Source: Lentisphaerota bacterium (GTDB lineage Bacteria; Verrucomicrobiota; Lentisphaeria; Oligosphaerales; JABHEG01). Taken from it: a stretch of 64,000 nt of DNA. A program made the translations under genes and the position numbers. Below, in pieces: positions 51,437 through 60,493 of the stretch. The notes beneath the pieces are model-generated. The model did not search any database, had not been told where the DNA came from, and saw only the letters and a list, made by a program, of their open reading frames with translations. Positions within the stretch are counted from its first letter, which is position 1. Every line of letters starts with the position of its first letter. The stretch lies in contig JABHEG010000050.1 in NCBI GenBank assembly GCA_018676675.1, forward strand, positions 1-64,000. The letters are read 5' to 3'.

Positions 51437-53392
51437 ATGATGGAGTGTAAGCGTGTGTTCGGTGTGGTGTCATGCGGCATGTTGGCTCTCGCAGCCTGGG
51501 GGGGCGGCCCAACCGCGACGGAAATGCCGGAAGACACTCCGGGGACACAGGTCTTTGAGCTCGGTGAGATGCTTGTGGTCGCCGGACGGACAGTCGGCGA
51601 AGATGCAACATCCTCCGTGCTTGAGCTGGATGCAGATGACATCCGGATCATGGGCGCCAAACACGCCGCAGACATCCTGCATCACCTCCCGGGGTCGTTC
51701 GTACGCCTCGGTAACGAGGGCGATGCCATGGCAAGGGTCCGTGGGTACAGGCAGCGCGAAGTCAAGGTCGTTGTGGATGGCGTCCCGATGACAAATCCCT
51801 ACACCGGACGTCAAGACCTCCAGAAAATCCCCGCCTCCAACATCGCCAAGGTCCGCCTTATCCGCGGAGGGGGCTCCGTTCTATACGGCCCGAACGCGAT
51901 GGGGGGAGTTGTCGAGATTATTACCAGTAAGGCAGGCGACGAACCAGCGGGGGCCATCTCGGTGGAGGCCGGAGACGACGCCTACTGGCGATCAGCGTTG
52001 AGCCTTGGAATGCCCTGGAAGTCGTTCTACGCGAACCTCGCTCTGGACGCGACTGACCGGGACGGATTCCCCCTCGCGAGAAGCCTGGACTCAACCGCTT
52101 TGGAGAACGGCAACACAAGCGAGAACTCGGGACTGAAGCACCGATCCGGAACGCTGAAGCTCGGCTGGGAATCGGAAGACACGCGTGTCGGTCTGACCAT
52201 TACGCAACAGGCCTCGGCCTATGGGATGGCGTTCGATATCACCGGAGCCAAAACCAAGTTCGAACGCGTTGAGGACATGGACAGGCTTCACATTGCCGCC
52301 ATTGCCGAACACGCCTTCTCCGAGCGGACCGGAGGCAAGCTGTCGCTATTCCACACAGGCACGGATGTCCTGCGCTCAGCCTATGACGACCAGACCTTCT
52401 CAACCCAGGCAAACAAGGGCGCCCTGACCGAGGAAGCCCAGGACGACGTGACAGGCGGAGCTGTGCTGCTCAACACCTGGATCTCGCGCTTTGCCGACCT
52501 CAGCCTGAGCTACGGCCTCGAGCAGAGCCGACGAGACGCGGATGGCTTCGAGATCAACAAAAGCAACGTATCCGTTCCCTTCGAGATCACCGAACGAACG
52601 TGGGTCCAGTACCTGGCTTTGGAAGATAGGATGGATTTGGCAGAATCACTGTCGGGCAGTCTGGGTGTCCGCGTGGATTCCTGGCACGCCGAATCACGCG
52701 ACGAGACCTACAGCTGGAACATCGGTGCCACCTGGACGCCTCTGGCTTGGCTATCTGTTACTCCGGCCGTCTACAGACGCTCACGCTTCCCCTTCCTCCG
52801 CGAACTCTATGAAGCAGGACGGGGGAATCCGGATCTCAAGCCGGCCATGCTCACAGGGACGAGTCTTGACATTGCCCTCACGCCCTGGGAGTCATGGCAG
52901 TTCCGGGCCGCGCTTTTCCATGAAGACATCGATGACCTGATTGACCGCGATGGGAGCAATGTCTACCAGAATATCGATGAGGCCCGCCACCGCGGTTTCG
53001 AGGTGGGGTGCACAAAAGACATCACAGAGGTCCTGTCCTTGTCAGTCGACTACAGCTATCTTGATGCCGAGGACCGATCCGGAGACGTCGACAACACCCG
53101 ACTGCGGTACCGCCCTCGCCACAAGATCGATACGCGTATCACCTACACCCCGAGTTCGGGTCTGGAGCTCGCCGTGGGGCACACGTTTCTCGGCGAGCAA
53201 TGCACAAGCGAAAACACCAACGACACCATCCGGTCTTCCAGTGTGCTGGACGTAGCGGTCTCCCAGCGGATCAACGAACATGCCCGAATCTTCGGGCGAG
53301 CCAACAACCTGTTTGATGACAGTTACTACACGTCTGACAATATCGCAGCAGCTGGACGAGCCCTCCTGGCCGGCATCGAGCTGACGTTCTGA
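51437..53392 (+). CDS. TonB-dependent outer-membrane receptor, probably for molybdate/tungstate
   Basis: 651 residues from the ATG at 51437, behind a strong GTAGGAGGAAG. After the signal peptide (FGVVSCGMLALAAWG) comes a TonB-box-like ELGEMLVVAG, then the plug domain: ARVRGYRQREVKVVVDGVPM, VRLIRGGGSVLYGPNAMGGVVEIIT. The 22-strand barrel follows, ending in an aromatic residue (GIELTF). Barrel repeats such as YRRSRFPFLRELYEAGRGNPDLKPA are typical of BtuB/siderophore-type receptors. The ModE-like operator just upstream, and the DDTD gene behind it, suggest the cargo is molybdate or tungstate in some chelated form; this is inference. Inner-membrane ModABC/TupABC genes are not in the window. Confidence 0.88.
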   Translation: MMECKRVFGVVSCGMLALAAWGGGPTATEMPEDTPGTQVFELGEMLVVAGRTVGEDATSSVLELDADDIRIMGAKHAADILHHLPGSFVRLGNEGDAMARVRGYRQREVKVVVDGVPMTNPYTGRQDLQKIPASNIAKVRLIRGGGSVLYGPNAMGGVVEIITSKAGDEPAGAISVEAGDDAYWRSALSLGMPWKSFYANLALDATDRDGFPLARSLDSTALENGNTSENSGLKHRSGTLKLGWESEDTRVGLTITQQASAYGMAFDITGAKTKFERVEDMDRLHIAAIAEHAFSERTGGKLSLFHTGTDVLRSAYDDQTFSTQANKGALTEEAQDDVTGGAVLLNTWISRFADLSLSYGLEQSRRDADGFEINKSNVSVPFEITERTWVQYLALEDRMDLAESLSGSLGVRVDSWHAESRDETYSWNIGATWTPLAWLSVTPAVYRRSRFPFLRELYEAGRGNPDLKPAMLTGTSLDIALTPWESWQFRAALFHEDIDDLIDRDGSNVYQNIDEARHRGFEVGCTKDITEVLSLSVDYSYLDAEDRSGDVDNTRLRYRPRHKIDTRITYTPSSGLELAVGHTFLGEQCTSENTNDTIRSSSVLDVAVSQRINEHARIFGRANNLFDDSYYTSDNIAAAGRALLAGIELTF

Positions 53393-53458
53393 ACGTCCGC
53401 AGCTGCCCCAAAAAGGCTCGGGTGAGCAGTCCGGCGACACGGACCCCGGGAACACAAC

Positions 53459-54148
53459 GTGATTTACATCGGCATGGATGATACGGACATGCCGGGCACC
53501 CGCGGAACGGGGCATTTGGCCCGTCACATCGCTGGTCGTCTGGCCCGACACAGCACGATTCGCGGGGTCTCCCGGCACCAATTGCTGCGCGATCCGCGAG
53601 TCCCAATGACCAAGAACAACAGCGCAAATGTGATCCACGTCGAAAACACGTCACGTAAGGTCGACGAGCTGTTCGCCGAAGTCCGGGAGTTGATGCTGGA
53701 GCAGTTCATTGAGGGCAGTGATCCCGGACTGTGCGTGCTGCCGCACGCCCCCCCATCACCAGCCGACTTCGGGGGACGAGCCAAGCGAGAACTCGTCACC
53801 CAGGCCCAGGCCGCTGAAGCCGCCCGGAAAGCCGGGGCCGTAGCCGAAAGTCTGGGGGGATCCGGGGACGGGCTCATTGGGGCTGTAGCGGGAGTTGGCC
53901 TGGCCGCAGGCGGGAACGATGGTCGCTTCGTGCAGATCGCCCGCATCCGTGAGTTGACCGGTTCGGTCAGCATTGCCGACGTGATCACATCCGGGGTCAC
54001 AAGGGTCCAGACGATAGACGGTACCCCAGTGCACGATGGAACAGTCAGCGGATGTGAAAAACTCAGGCCTGAACTTATCGAAGGCGCTCCCGTCATCCTC
54101 GTCAAACCGACCGCAGACGGCGTGTGGGAAATGGTTCGGCGTGACTGA
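53459..54148 (+). CDS. DDTD-motif protein (TiaS-like N-terminal motif), Mo/W-regulon candidate
   Basis: 229 residues from a GTG at 53459, 66 bp after the receptor gene; an ATG five codons later is an alternative. The N-terminus MIYIGMDDTDMPGTRGTG carries the DDTD motif seen in archaeal TiaS and related nucleotide-dependent enzymes. The middle is Ala/Gly-rich (AAEAARKAGAVAESLGG, GLIGAVAGVGLAAGGNDGRF), and the end (LIEGAPVILVKPTADGVWEMV) looks like a small beta domain. It lacks the rest of TiaS, so tRNA modification is not implied. Its place behind a TonB receptor under a ModE-like operator suggests a role in handling the metal or its chelator. I know no assigned function. Confidence 0.62.
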   Translation: MIYIGMDDTDMPGTRGTGHLARHIAGRLARHSTIRGVSRHQLLRDPRVPMTKNNSANVIHVENTSRKVDELFAEVRELMLEQFIEGSDPGLCVLPHAPPSPADFGGRAKRELVTQAQAAEAARKAGAVAESLGGSGDGLIGAVAGVGLAAGGNDGRFVQIARIRELTGSVSIADVITSGVTRVQTIDGTPVHDGTVSGCEKLRPELIEGAPVILVKPTADGVWEMVRRD

Positions 54149-54194
54149 GTGAGCCCCCCCCAAGTAGACCCTCTGTTCGACGAAGGATCACACG

Positions 54195-54971
54195 ATGTCC
54201 GGTATGCTTGAGATCCAAGTCCCCTCGTCCCTCGACGGGTCGATCGAGACGTCACTCCTCCACCTGCCTTCCGCCGGCGACAAAGCTCCCCTCGTTGTCG
54301 GCCTCCATTCGTGGAGCTTTGGGCGCACAAACCAAATCGAGCGCATGCTCCCTTACGTGCAGGAGCTCGGCTGGGGCCTCCTGCTACCCGAGTTCCGGGG
54401 TGCCAACTTGGCCACCAACCCCCGCGCTTCGGAGGCCTGTGCATCCGAACTCGCCAAGCAGGACATCGTTGACGCCCTCACGTTCGTCTGCACAGAACAC
54501 GCTGACACCGTCGACCCGGAGCGCGTCCTCCTCCTTGGGGGAAGTGGTGGAGGCCACATGGCGCTGTGTATGGCAGGGCACCGCCCTGAACTCTGGGCAA
54601 TGGTCAGTTCGTGGTGCCCAATCACTGATGTGGGCCGCTGGCACTCGGAAAATCCCAACTATGTTGCCGGTATGGAAGCGTGCTGTGGTGGGGCTCCGGA
54701 TGAGAGACCCGACGAATACAGACAACGCTCCCCCGTCGCTTGCATCGACACCATTGCCAAAGCGAACGTATCCATCTACCACGGTAGGTGGGACCCCTCG
54801 GTACCATACGGGCACAGCCTTGACCTCTATACTGAACTGGTCGAACGCCATCCGGACGCGGCGGTCTACCTGTCGATCTTTGATGGTGGACACGAGCTGC
54901 TCTACGAGATCGCGTTCCGCTCGTTCGAGCAGGCCGTCAAGAAGACGCCTTCCGCGGGGCTTACCGGGTAA
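54195..54971 (+). CDS. Alpha/beta hydrolase (prolyl-oligopeptidase-like)
   Basis: 258 residues. The nucleophile elbow GGSGGGHMALCMAG has Ser in G-x-S-x-G. The catalytic acid is probably the Asp of GRWDPSVPYGHS, and the His is in FDGGHELLYE. The strand LVVGLHSWSFGRTNQ supplies the oxyanion region. The pattern fits dipeptidyl peptidase IV/S9-like esterases or peptidases. No signal peptide is visible. A start with GAAGGA upstream at 54195 is well supported. The substrate is unknown; the next gene, 170 bp away, is a heparinase-like protein. Confidence 0.82.
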   Translation: MSGMLEIQVPSSLDGSIETSLLHLPSAGDKAPLVVGLHSWSFGRTNQIERMLPYVQELGWGLLLPEFRGANLATNPRASEACASELAKQDIVDALTFVCTEHADTVDPERVLLLGGSGGGHMALCMAGHRPELWAMVSSWCPITDVGRWHSENPNYVAGMEACCGGAPDERPDEYRQRSPVACIDTIAKANVSIYHGRWDPSVPYGHSLDLYTELVERHPDAAVYLSIFDGGHELLYEIAFRSFEQAVKKTPSAGLTG

Positions 54972-55142
54972 CTGGAACACCTGAACAGAACAGTGAGGCC
55001 TCCCGTCAACGGGCCCCGGGCATCAGACATGAGTGAGGGCGTCCCGCAACCCGACGGGCCAAGCCCAGTTCACGACGTCACTGACTGCACAGTGACTGCG
55101 GCGGCAAGCTCCGCATCCACTCGAAAGCAGAAAGGTCTCAGC

Positions 55143-58100
55143 ATGCACTTCCTGCCCAGACACGTTCTCCTTGCTCTCCCAATTGTCGTCTCCTTCGGGT
55201 GCTGGGCGCTGCCCCCGCCTCCTGAACCCGCCTGGGTGGAGACGTTCGAAAGTACCGGCACTTCAGGAAAACTCCCGAGCGGCTGGTCCCCGTTCTCACC
55301 TGCCGGTCAGGTTGCGGTCACAACAGACCACGCTCATAGCGGCACGCACTCACTCAAGCTCGTTGATCCCAGCAAGGAAACGGCAACGGGTTTGCGGAGT
55401 CCGCAGTTGCCCATTCCTCCAGGCGAGACATGCTGGGTGGCATGCTGGTACTACGGGGCTCCACGCAATCACGCGTCGTTGTATATGGAATTCTGGGCTG
55501 CTGAGGGGAAACGCCCGAAACCGCACGCCAAATCAACCGTTTGCAGGGGGACCGGCAAGTGGACGCGAGTCATCCTGCGCTTCCGTCCCCCGGCAGGGAC
55601 GATCGCGATCTCTGCCCATGCCAACAGCTTTTCAGGCAATGTCACCGAGGGTTACTTCGATGACATCGAGTTGGGAATCGGCTCCAAACCCGTCTTTGAC
55701 CGCCAACCACAGCCAGCTGCCCCGGTGGTTCATCCCTGCGGGCTCTACAAACCGGAAGACATCGCCCGGGCCCGGAGCAACCTGAAAAAACACGACTGGG
55801 CCCGAAGTACACTTACGTCCCTGAAATCGGGGTCCCGCTTCTGGATGAAGTGCCCGGATGAGAAGTTGACCTACTGGATTCCCGACCTGACGCCATTCCG
55901 GGTCGTTGACTGCCCCAAATGCGGCGCAGGATGGCGTTTCGCCTGGACCCATGTGAGCTCGGATGAGATCAAGTGCCGCAAGTGCGCGTTCGTCTGGCCG
56001 AATCCAGACTGCCCGGAGAAAGATGAAGAGACGTTTCTTGACCCACTGGGAAATGAACAGCGGATTCCGTACTACAAGGGCACACCATCAAAGGTCTACG
56101 GCTCGGCCAAGAGTCCCGTTTTCAGACTCAGCGGCCGCCTGCGTTACAGCCGCATCAGCAAGCTGGGCCAGCTCGGCCACCTAGGCAAAGTCTATGCTCT
56201 GACCGGCGACACTGCCTACGCAGAAAAGGTCCGCAAAGTCCTCCTCAGATTGGCCCAGGTCTACCCACACTATCTGCCCCATGACTGGCGGCACATCTAC
56301 CAGAACTACGACAACCTGCAGTCCGGTAAGCTCTCAGGCTGGAAACTGCACGATGCAGGCGTCTTCATCCAGTTGGCCTGCGCCTACGATCTGACCTATA
56401 ACAGCGGCGTCTACTCAACCGAAGACAAGATTGCCATCGAGGAGGGGTGCTTCCGCGAGTTCGCCCGTCTCATGACCGCCACCAGCCCGAAAGGGTGTTG
56501 TGTTAATGATGGCCCTACGGCAATGGCCGCCGGCGCCCTGACCGGACTCATGCTGGGAGACCATGCCGTTATTGCCTGGGCCATTGAGCGCCCGGACGGC
56601 CTGCTGGGATTCCTGGAGAAGTACTTCTACCGGGACGGACACTGGTATGAGTCCTCTCCGTCCTATGAGGGAATGACACTGGGACGCCTGTACGTGACGC
56701 CAGAAGCCCTCCGCGGCTACTCCGACCCACCCACCTACACGCAAGATGATCGCTACGATGATCTGAACCTGTTCGAGCACCCTCTGATGAAGCGGATTCT
56801 GGTCGCAGGTGCTCCAGAGACGATGCCTGACGGCCGCCTCCCTCCGATGAATGATTCCACGTTGGGGGCGCGTTACCCGCGGGCCCGTATCGAGCAACAG
56901 GCCTACTGGTACCCAAACAGGAAGAGCCTCAGCCTTATGGCCTGGGCGTTTGGCGGCAAAGCAACGACCTCAGGCGGAGAGTATGCCCTGTTCCGCCGTG
57001 ACCCGGACCTGGATCTGACGAAAATCACACCCGCTGCCCCAAGCCGTCACAGCACCGTGCGCCCCGGCGCAGGCTGGGGAGTCCTCCGGACGGGAGATAC
57101 GTCCCGAGACGCCGCTCTCGTGCTGGACTACGGTCGCCATGGAAGCGGACACGGACACCCGGACCGCCTGAACATCCTGTACTACGATTTCGGTCGGGAA
57201 ATGGTCACAGATTTGGGCTACCTGGGGGCCGGACACCCACACCACCCCTGGATTCGAAGCACCGCGTCCCACAATGTCGTCATCGTTGACGGTGAACCCC
57301 AGGGCACGACCGGGGGCGAATTGGAGGCCTTCGCGGATCTTGGCCCGGTGAAAGCAGTCATCGCGTCAGCTCATCCCTACGGCGACACGACATCCGCGTA
57401 CCGGCGCCGCTGCCTGTTGGTGGACCACGGGCTCGGACGCCGCTATCTGTTCGATGCATTCGAAGTCGAAGGCGGGACGAAACACCTGTTCGCGTTCCAT
57501 GCTGACGGTTCCCGGTTCACCGCCTCGGGTGGAGCAACCGAAGAAGTCCCTCGAGACGCGTTGGGAAACCCAAAGACAGGTTTCCAGTGGCTGCGCACCA
57601 TTCGCGCGAGTCAGATGGACAGCCTGGCTCAGTTCGAATGGCAAGCGGACGCGAGCCCCCATCTCAAGACTCGGCTCTCCACCTTCCCGGACGGCAGTAC
57701 CACCGTCTACCAAGCCCAGGCATCCGGTCTGCGTAATCGCTCGACGCCTTTCGCCAGCGTCGATATGACAAAGGTGTTCCTTCAGCGCACCGGCCCATCC
57801 AACAGATTCATCTCGGTCGTGGACGTCTATGCCGGGACGCCTTCGGTAGACACCCTTCGGGAACTTGAGGTCGACGGAGACGTCCGCACATGGTGCAAAG
57901 CCGTGGAGGTCAAGCAAGGTCCTCGAGTGGACATCATAGTCGTCAACGGAGATGGGGCCTCAGCATCGACGATCCGTGTCGGGGATGCCGCACTCCTGGA
58001 GTTCCGGGGCCACGTGGCGTTCGTGAGTTCGACACACGACCGACCGACTCAGGCAGCAATGGTCGGCGGAGAAGCGCTGCGCTGGCGTGGCATCGAGATT

Positions 58101-59348
58101 CTCGCCTCCCCGGGATGGCAGGGCAAAGTGCTCAGCGTAGACCACAGCAAGAGCACGGTGGCCGTTGATGTCCATCTGCCAACCGGCTCGAGAACACTGC
58201 CCGACTACCTCCTCGCCGACGGCCAAACAGACGGAGCGTATCAGATCGCCCATGTCGCGTCGCACCCGCGAGGCAGCCAGATCGCCCTGGCCAACGAACC
58301 GGTCATCGGCTTGGTCACAGGGGACACCGTGCGCTGCGTCAATGCCGTCTCAGTCACGATGCCCGGCGCAGGCCTATGGAGCACGCGGGGGCACATGGAA
58401 AGCCTGACGGTCCCCTGTGCTCCATCAAGCTCGGCCCGGCTCATGACCCGCACAAGCGGACAGCCCTGGCAGAATGTACTGCCCTCACCCGCAGTGGGCG
58501 AGGCGAGGTCACTCGCGGTCCCCGAAGCCTGCCTGACGGAAGATCAGGCGACAATCCGGATCGTGGCGGCTACCGTCGCCGCGACCGATCGCCTCCCGCC
58601 TCAAGTGACCGCTGTTTCCATCGGGGAACACAGCCTGCCGCCAGCAGACCGCAACCTCGGTGTCGTGCGACACGGTGACACGATCAAGCTGGCGTTCGAT
58701 GAACCAAGCGGCCTGCTCAGAGACAGCTGCCAAGCCTACATCTCGTCCAGCCGCACCGGCGTTCAACCCGTCGAAGTCGACCTCCAGCAGTCGAAGACCC
58801 AACCGGATCAATGGATGCTGGCGCTCACCCCCGACGCAATGTCCGACGAGCCGGACACATACACGTTCGAGGCGATCCTGACGGACAGCTGGCTGAACCG
58901 TCGAACCACCCAGTTCACCTTTGCTCTGGGCGGTCACATCATCCCCATCAAGGACATGCTCCTCACTGCTTCGTCGGGGAAAGCGAGCAAGGAACTCGGA
59001 GGGTTGGACACCATGTTCTACCGAGGGGAAGAAGATGGAGATTTCGTGACCTACGAGTTCAGCGTGCCGCAGGCTGCCCGTTACCACGTCCGCCTGCGGC
59101 ATACACTGTTCACTTCCTATGGGAAGTTCCTCGCCTCGCTGGACGACGGAATCCCAGGCGAGCCGGTCGATGGCTATGCTGCAGTCCTCAGCCCCGGCGC
59201 CGGCCTGGCCGAACTGGGGGTACACCTCTTGTCAAAGGGACGCCACCGGCTCAAACTCGAAGTACGGGGTCGGAATCCCAACTCGACCGGCCGTTTCCTG
59301 GGGGTCCGATCCCTTCTCCTGGAACCTGTCGCCGAACCTCAAGAGTGA
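55143..59348 (+). CDS. Large secreted heparinase II/III-like polysaccharide lyase with zinc-ribbon insert
   Basis: 1401 residues from the ATG at 55143 (AAAGG eight bases upstream). Signal peptide: HVLLALPIVVSFGCWALPPP. An N-terminal carbohydrate-binding-like beta domain (about 30-190; GYFDDIELGIGSKPV) is followed by the alginate-lyase-like helical toroid (about 200-590). The toroid is interrupted early by a CPKC...CRKC pair (about residues 260-285) that looks like a zinc ribbon. The heparinase II/III C-terminal sheet domain has DYGRHGSGHGHPDRLN and STASHNVVIVDGE, the conserved His-rich site. The last 350 residues contain Ig-like and CBM-like modules. It should cleave a uronic-acid-containing polysaccharide by beta-elimination; the polymer is unknown. 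Confidence 0.85.
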   Translation: MHFLPRHVLLALPIVVSFGCWALPPPPEPAWVETFESTGTSGKLPSGWSPFSPAGQVAVTTDHAHSGTHSLKLVDPSKETATGLRSPQLPIPPGETCWVACWYYGAPRNHASLYMEFWAAEGKRPKPHAKSTVCRGTGKWTRVILRFRPPAGTIAISAHANSFSGNVTEGYFDDIELGIGSKPVFDRQPQPAAPVVHPCGLYKPEDIARARSNLKKHDWARSTLTSLKSGSRFWMKCPDEKLTYWIPDLTPFRVVDCPKCGAGWRFAWTHVSSDEIKCRKCAFVWPNPDCPEKDEETFLDPLGNEQRIPYYKGTPSKVYGSAKSPVFRLSGRLRYSRISKLGQLGHLGKVYALTGDTAYAEKVRKVLLRLAQVYPHYLPHDWRHIYQNYDNLQSGKLSGWKLHDAGVFIQLACAYDLTYNSGVYSTEDKIAIEEGCFREFARLMTATSPKGCCVNDGPTAMAAGALTGLMLGDHAVIAWAIERPDGLLGFLEKYFYRDGHWYESSPSYEGMTLGRLYVTPEALRGYSDPPTYTQDDRYDDLNLFEHPLMKRILVAGAPETMPDGRLPPMNDSTLGARYPRARIEQQAYWYPNRKSLSLMAWAFGGKATTSGGEYALFRRDPDLDLTKITPAAPSRHSTVRPGAGWGVLRTGDTSRDAALVLDYGRHGSGHGHPDRLNILYYDFGREMVTDLGYLGAGHPHHPWIRSTASHNVVIVDGEPQGTTGGELEAFADLGPVKAVIASAHPYGDTTSAYRRRCLLVDHGLGRRYLFDAFEVEGGTKHLFAFHADGSRFTASGGATEEVPRDALGNPKTGFQWLRTIRASQMDSLAQFEWQADASPHLKTRLSTFPDGSTTVYQAQASGLRNRSTPFASVDMTKVFLQRTGPSNRFISVVDVYAGTPSVDTLRELEVDGDVRTWCKAVEVKQGPRVDIIVVNGDGASASTIRVGDAALLEFRGHVAFVSSTHDRPTQAAMVGGEALRWRGIEILASPGWQGKVLSVDHSKSTVAVDVHLPTGSRTLPDYLLADGQTDGAYQIAHVASHPRGSQIALANEPVIGLVTGDTVRCVNAVSVTMPGAGLWSTRGHMESLTVPCAPSSSARLMTRTSGQPWQNVLPSPAVGEARSLAVPEACLTEDQATIRIVAATVAATDRLPPQVTAVSIGEHSLPPADRNLGVVRHGDTIKLAFDEPSGLLRDSCQAYISSSRTGVQPVEVDLQQSKTQPDQWMLALTPDAMSDEPDTYTFEAILTDSWLNRRTTQFTFALGGHIIPIKDMLLTASSGKASKELGGLDTMFYRGEEDGDFVTYEFSVPQAARYHVRLRHTLFTSYGKFLASLDDGIPGEPVDGYAAVLSPGAGLAELGVHLLSKGRHRLKLEVRGRNPNSTGRFLGVRSLLLEPVAEPQE

Positions 59349-59355
59349 TCCTGGG

Positions 59356-59414
59356 TCCAAAGGGCTACCGAGCCACTGTTCACCGAGGATCCAAAGCCAC
59401 AATTGCCCTTTGGA
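59356..59414. repeat. Perfect 10-bp inverted repeat after the heparinase-like gene
   Basis: TCCAAAGGGC at 59356-59365 and GCCCTTTGGA at 59405-59414 enclose a 39-nt loop, just after the lyase stop codon. It could be a transcript-end hairpin for the lyase gene or simply a repeat. A T-run (CTTTTTCTT) lies about 45 bp further on, too far for a simple intrinsic terminator. Confidence 0.3.
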
Positions 59415-59587
59415 ATAGCCATGCCACTTGCGAATTCCGCGAAGGCTGCTAAATACTCTGTCTTTTTCTTCGTCGCGGTCAACGGCCCCACCCAGACGGC
59501 CGCAGCCCGAACCAGACGTGCACGCGAAGGTCCAGAACAGGCAGCACTCAGGTCTCAGGCCCACACAGCCGTCGAAACAGGAACGCC

Positions 59588-60493
59588 ATGCCGGAACAGA
59601 CGATAGCCGAACTGCTCGCACCCGAAACGTTGGCCCGCATAGATAGCTATGCGCTCCTGGCCCGTGTAGCCGTGGAAGGCTTCATATCCGGACTGCACAG
59701 GAGCCTGTACCACGGCTTCGGCAGTGAGTTCTTCCAGTATCGCAGCTACGTGCCGGGAGACGATCTCAAGTACATCGACTGGAAGGTGTACGGGAAACGA
59801 GACCGGTTCTACACCAAGGTTTTCCAGGAAGAGACGAACATGAACTGCTGTCTCATCATCGACAGCAGCGCCTCAATGGATTACGGCGGGAAGCGAGCCG
59901 CGTGCACCAAATTCCGCTACGCGTGCATGGTCGCGGCCTGCCTTGCTTACCTGGCAACCCGCCAGGGGGACAACGTCGGCCTCTACGCCTACAGCGAGGG
60001 GATACTGACCGCAGTGCCGCCCGGGCACAGGACCGGGGGCCTACAGCGCATTCTCACCGAACTCCAGCGGCTCAAACCGCAGACAACAGGGGCCCACGCT
60101 GACGCCCTGAACAAGCTCGCGGAGAACTTCCGACGTAGAGGCCTGGTCGTCTGGCTCTCTGATTTTGTGGATATCGACGAGGACCTTTCACAGTTGCTGA
60201 AACGTTTCCGATTTGCGCACCACGACTGCATTGCCCTGCAGTGTCTCGACCCTGACGAAATCGATCTGCCGTTCTCTCGAACAACCCGCTTTGTAGACAG
60301 TGAGACAGGACACGAAATCGTTACCGCCCCCGAACTGGTCCGCCGCGGATACTCACATTCGGTGGACACGTGGCTGGACAACATCCGTCTCGGTTGTCTG
60401 CAGGAACACGTCGATTTCCTACAGGTGTCCACGACTGACTCGCTGGGCAACATGCTCGCCGCGTACCTGCACAGAAGGGAGGCCATGGGCTGA
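59588..60493 (+). CDS. DUF58 / vWA-like protein
   Basis: 301 residues. The DUF58 signature is present: YRSYVPGDDLKYIDWKVYGKRDRFYTKVFQEE near residues 52-83, then the MIDAS-like DSSASMDYGGK near 98, and LVVWLSDFVDIDEDL. DUF58 proteins work with MoxR AAA+ ATPases and BatA-type proteins in poorly defined envelope or stress roles. No MoxR gene adjoins it here. Its stop overlaps the ATG of the BatA-like gene by one base (TGATG), so the two are translationally coupled. Confidence 0.9.
   Translation: MPEQTIAELLAPETLARIDSYALLARVAVEGFISGLHRSLYHGFGSEFFQYRSYVPGDDLKYIDWKVYGKRDRFYTKVFQEETNMNCCLIIDSSASMDYGGKRAACTKFRYACMVAACLAYLATRQGDNVGLYAYSEGILTAVPPGHRTGGLQRILTELQRLKPQTTGAHADALNKLAENFRRRGLVVWLSDFVDIDEDLSQLLKRFRFAHHDCIALQCLDPDEIDLPFSRTTRFVDSETGHEIVTAPELVRRGYSHSVDTWLDNIRLGCLQEHVDFLQVSTTDSLGNMLAAYLHRREAMG

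Noticed and set aside
53459..54148. Assignment of the DDTD protein as TiaS
   Set aside because: Only the N-terminal motif is shared; the protein is about half the size and lacks the OB-fold and zinc-ribbon parts.
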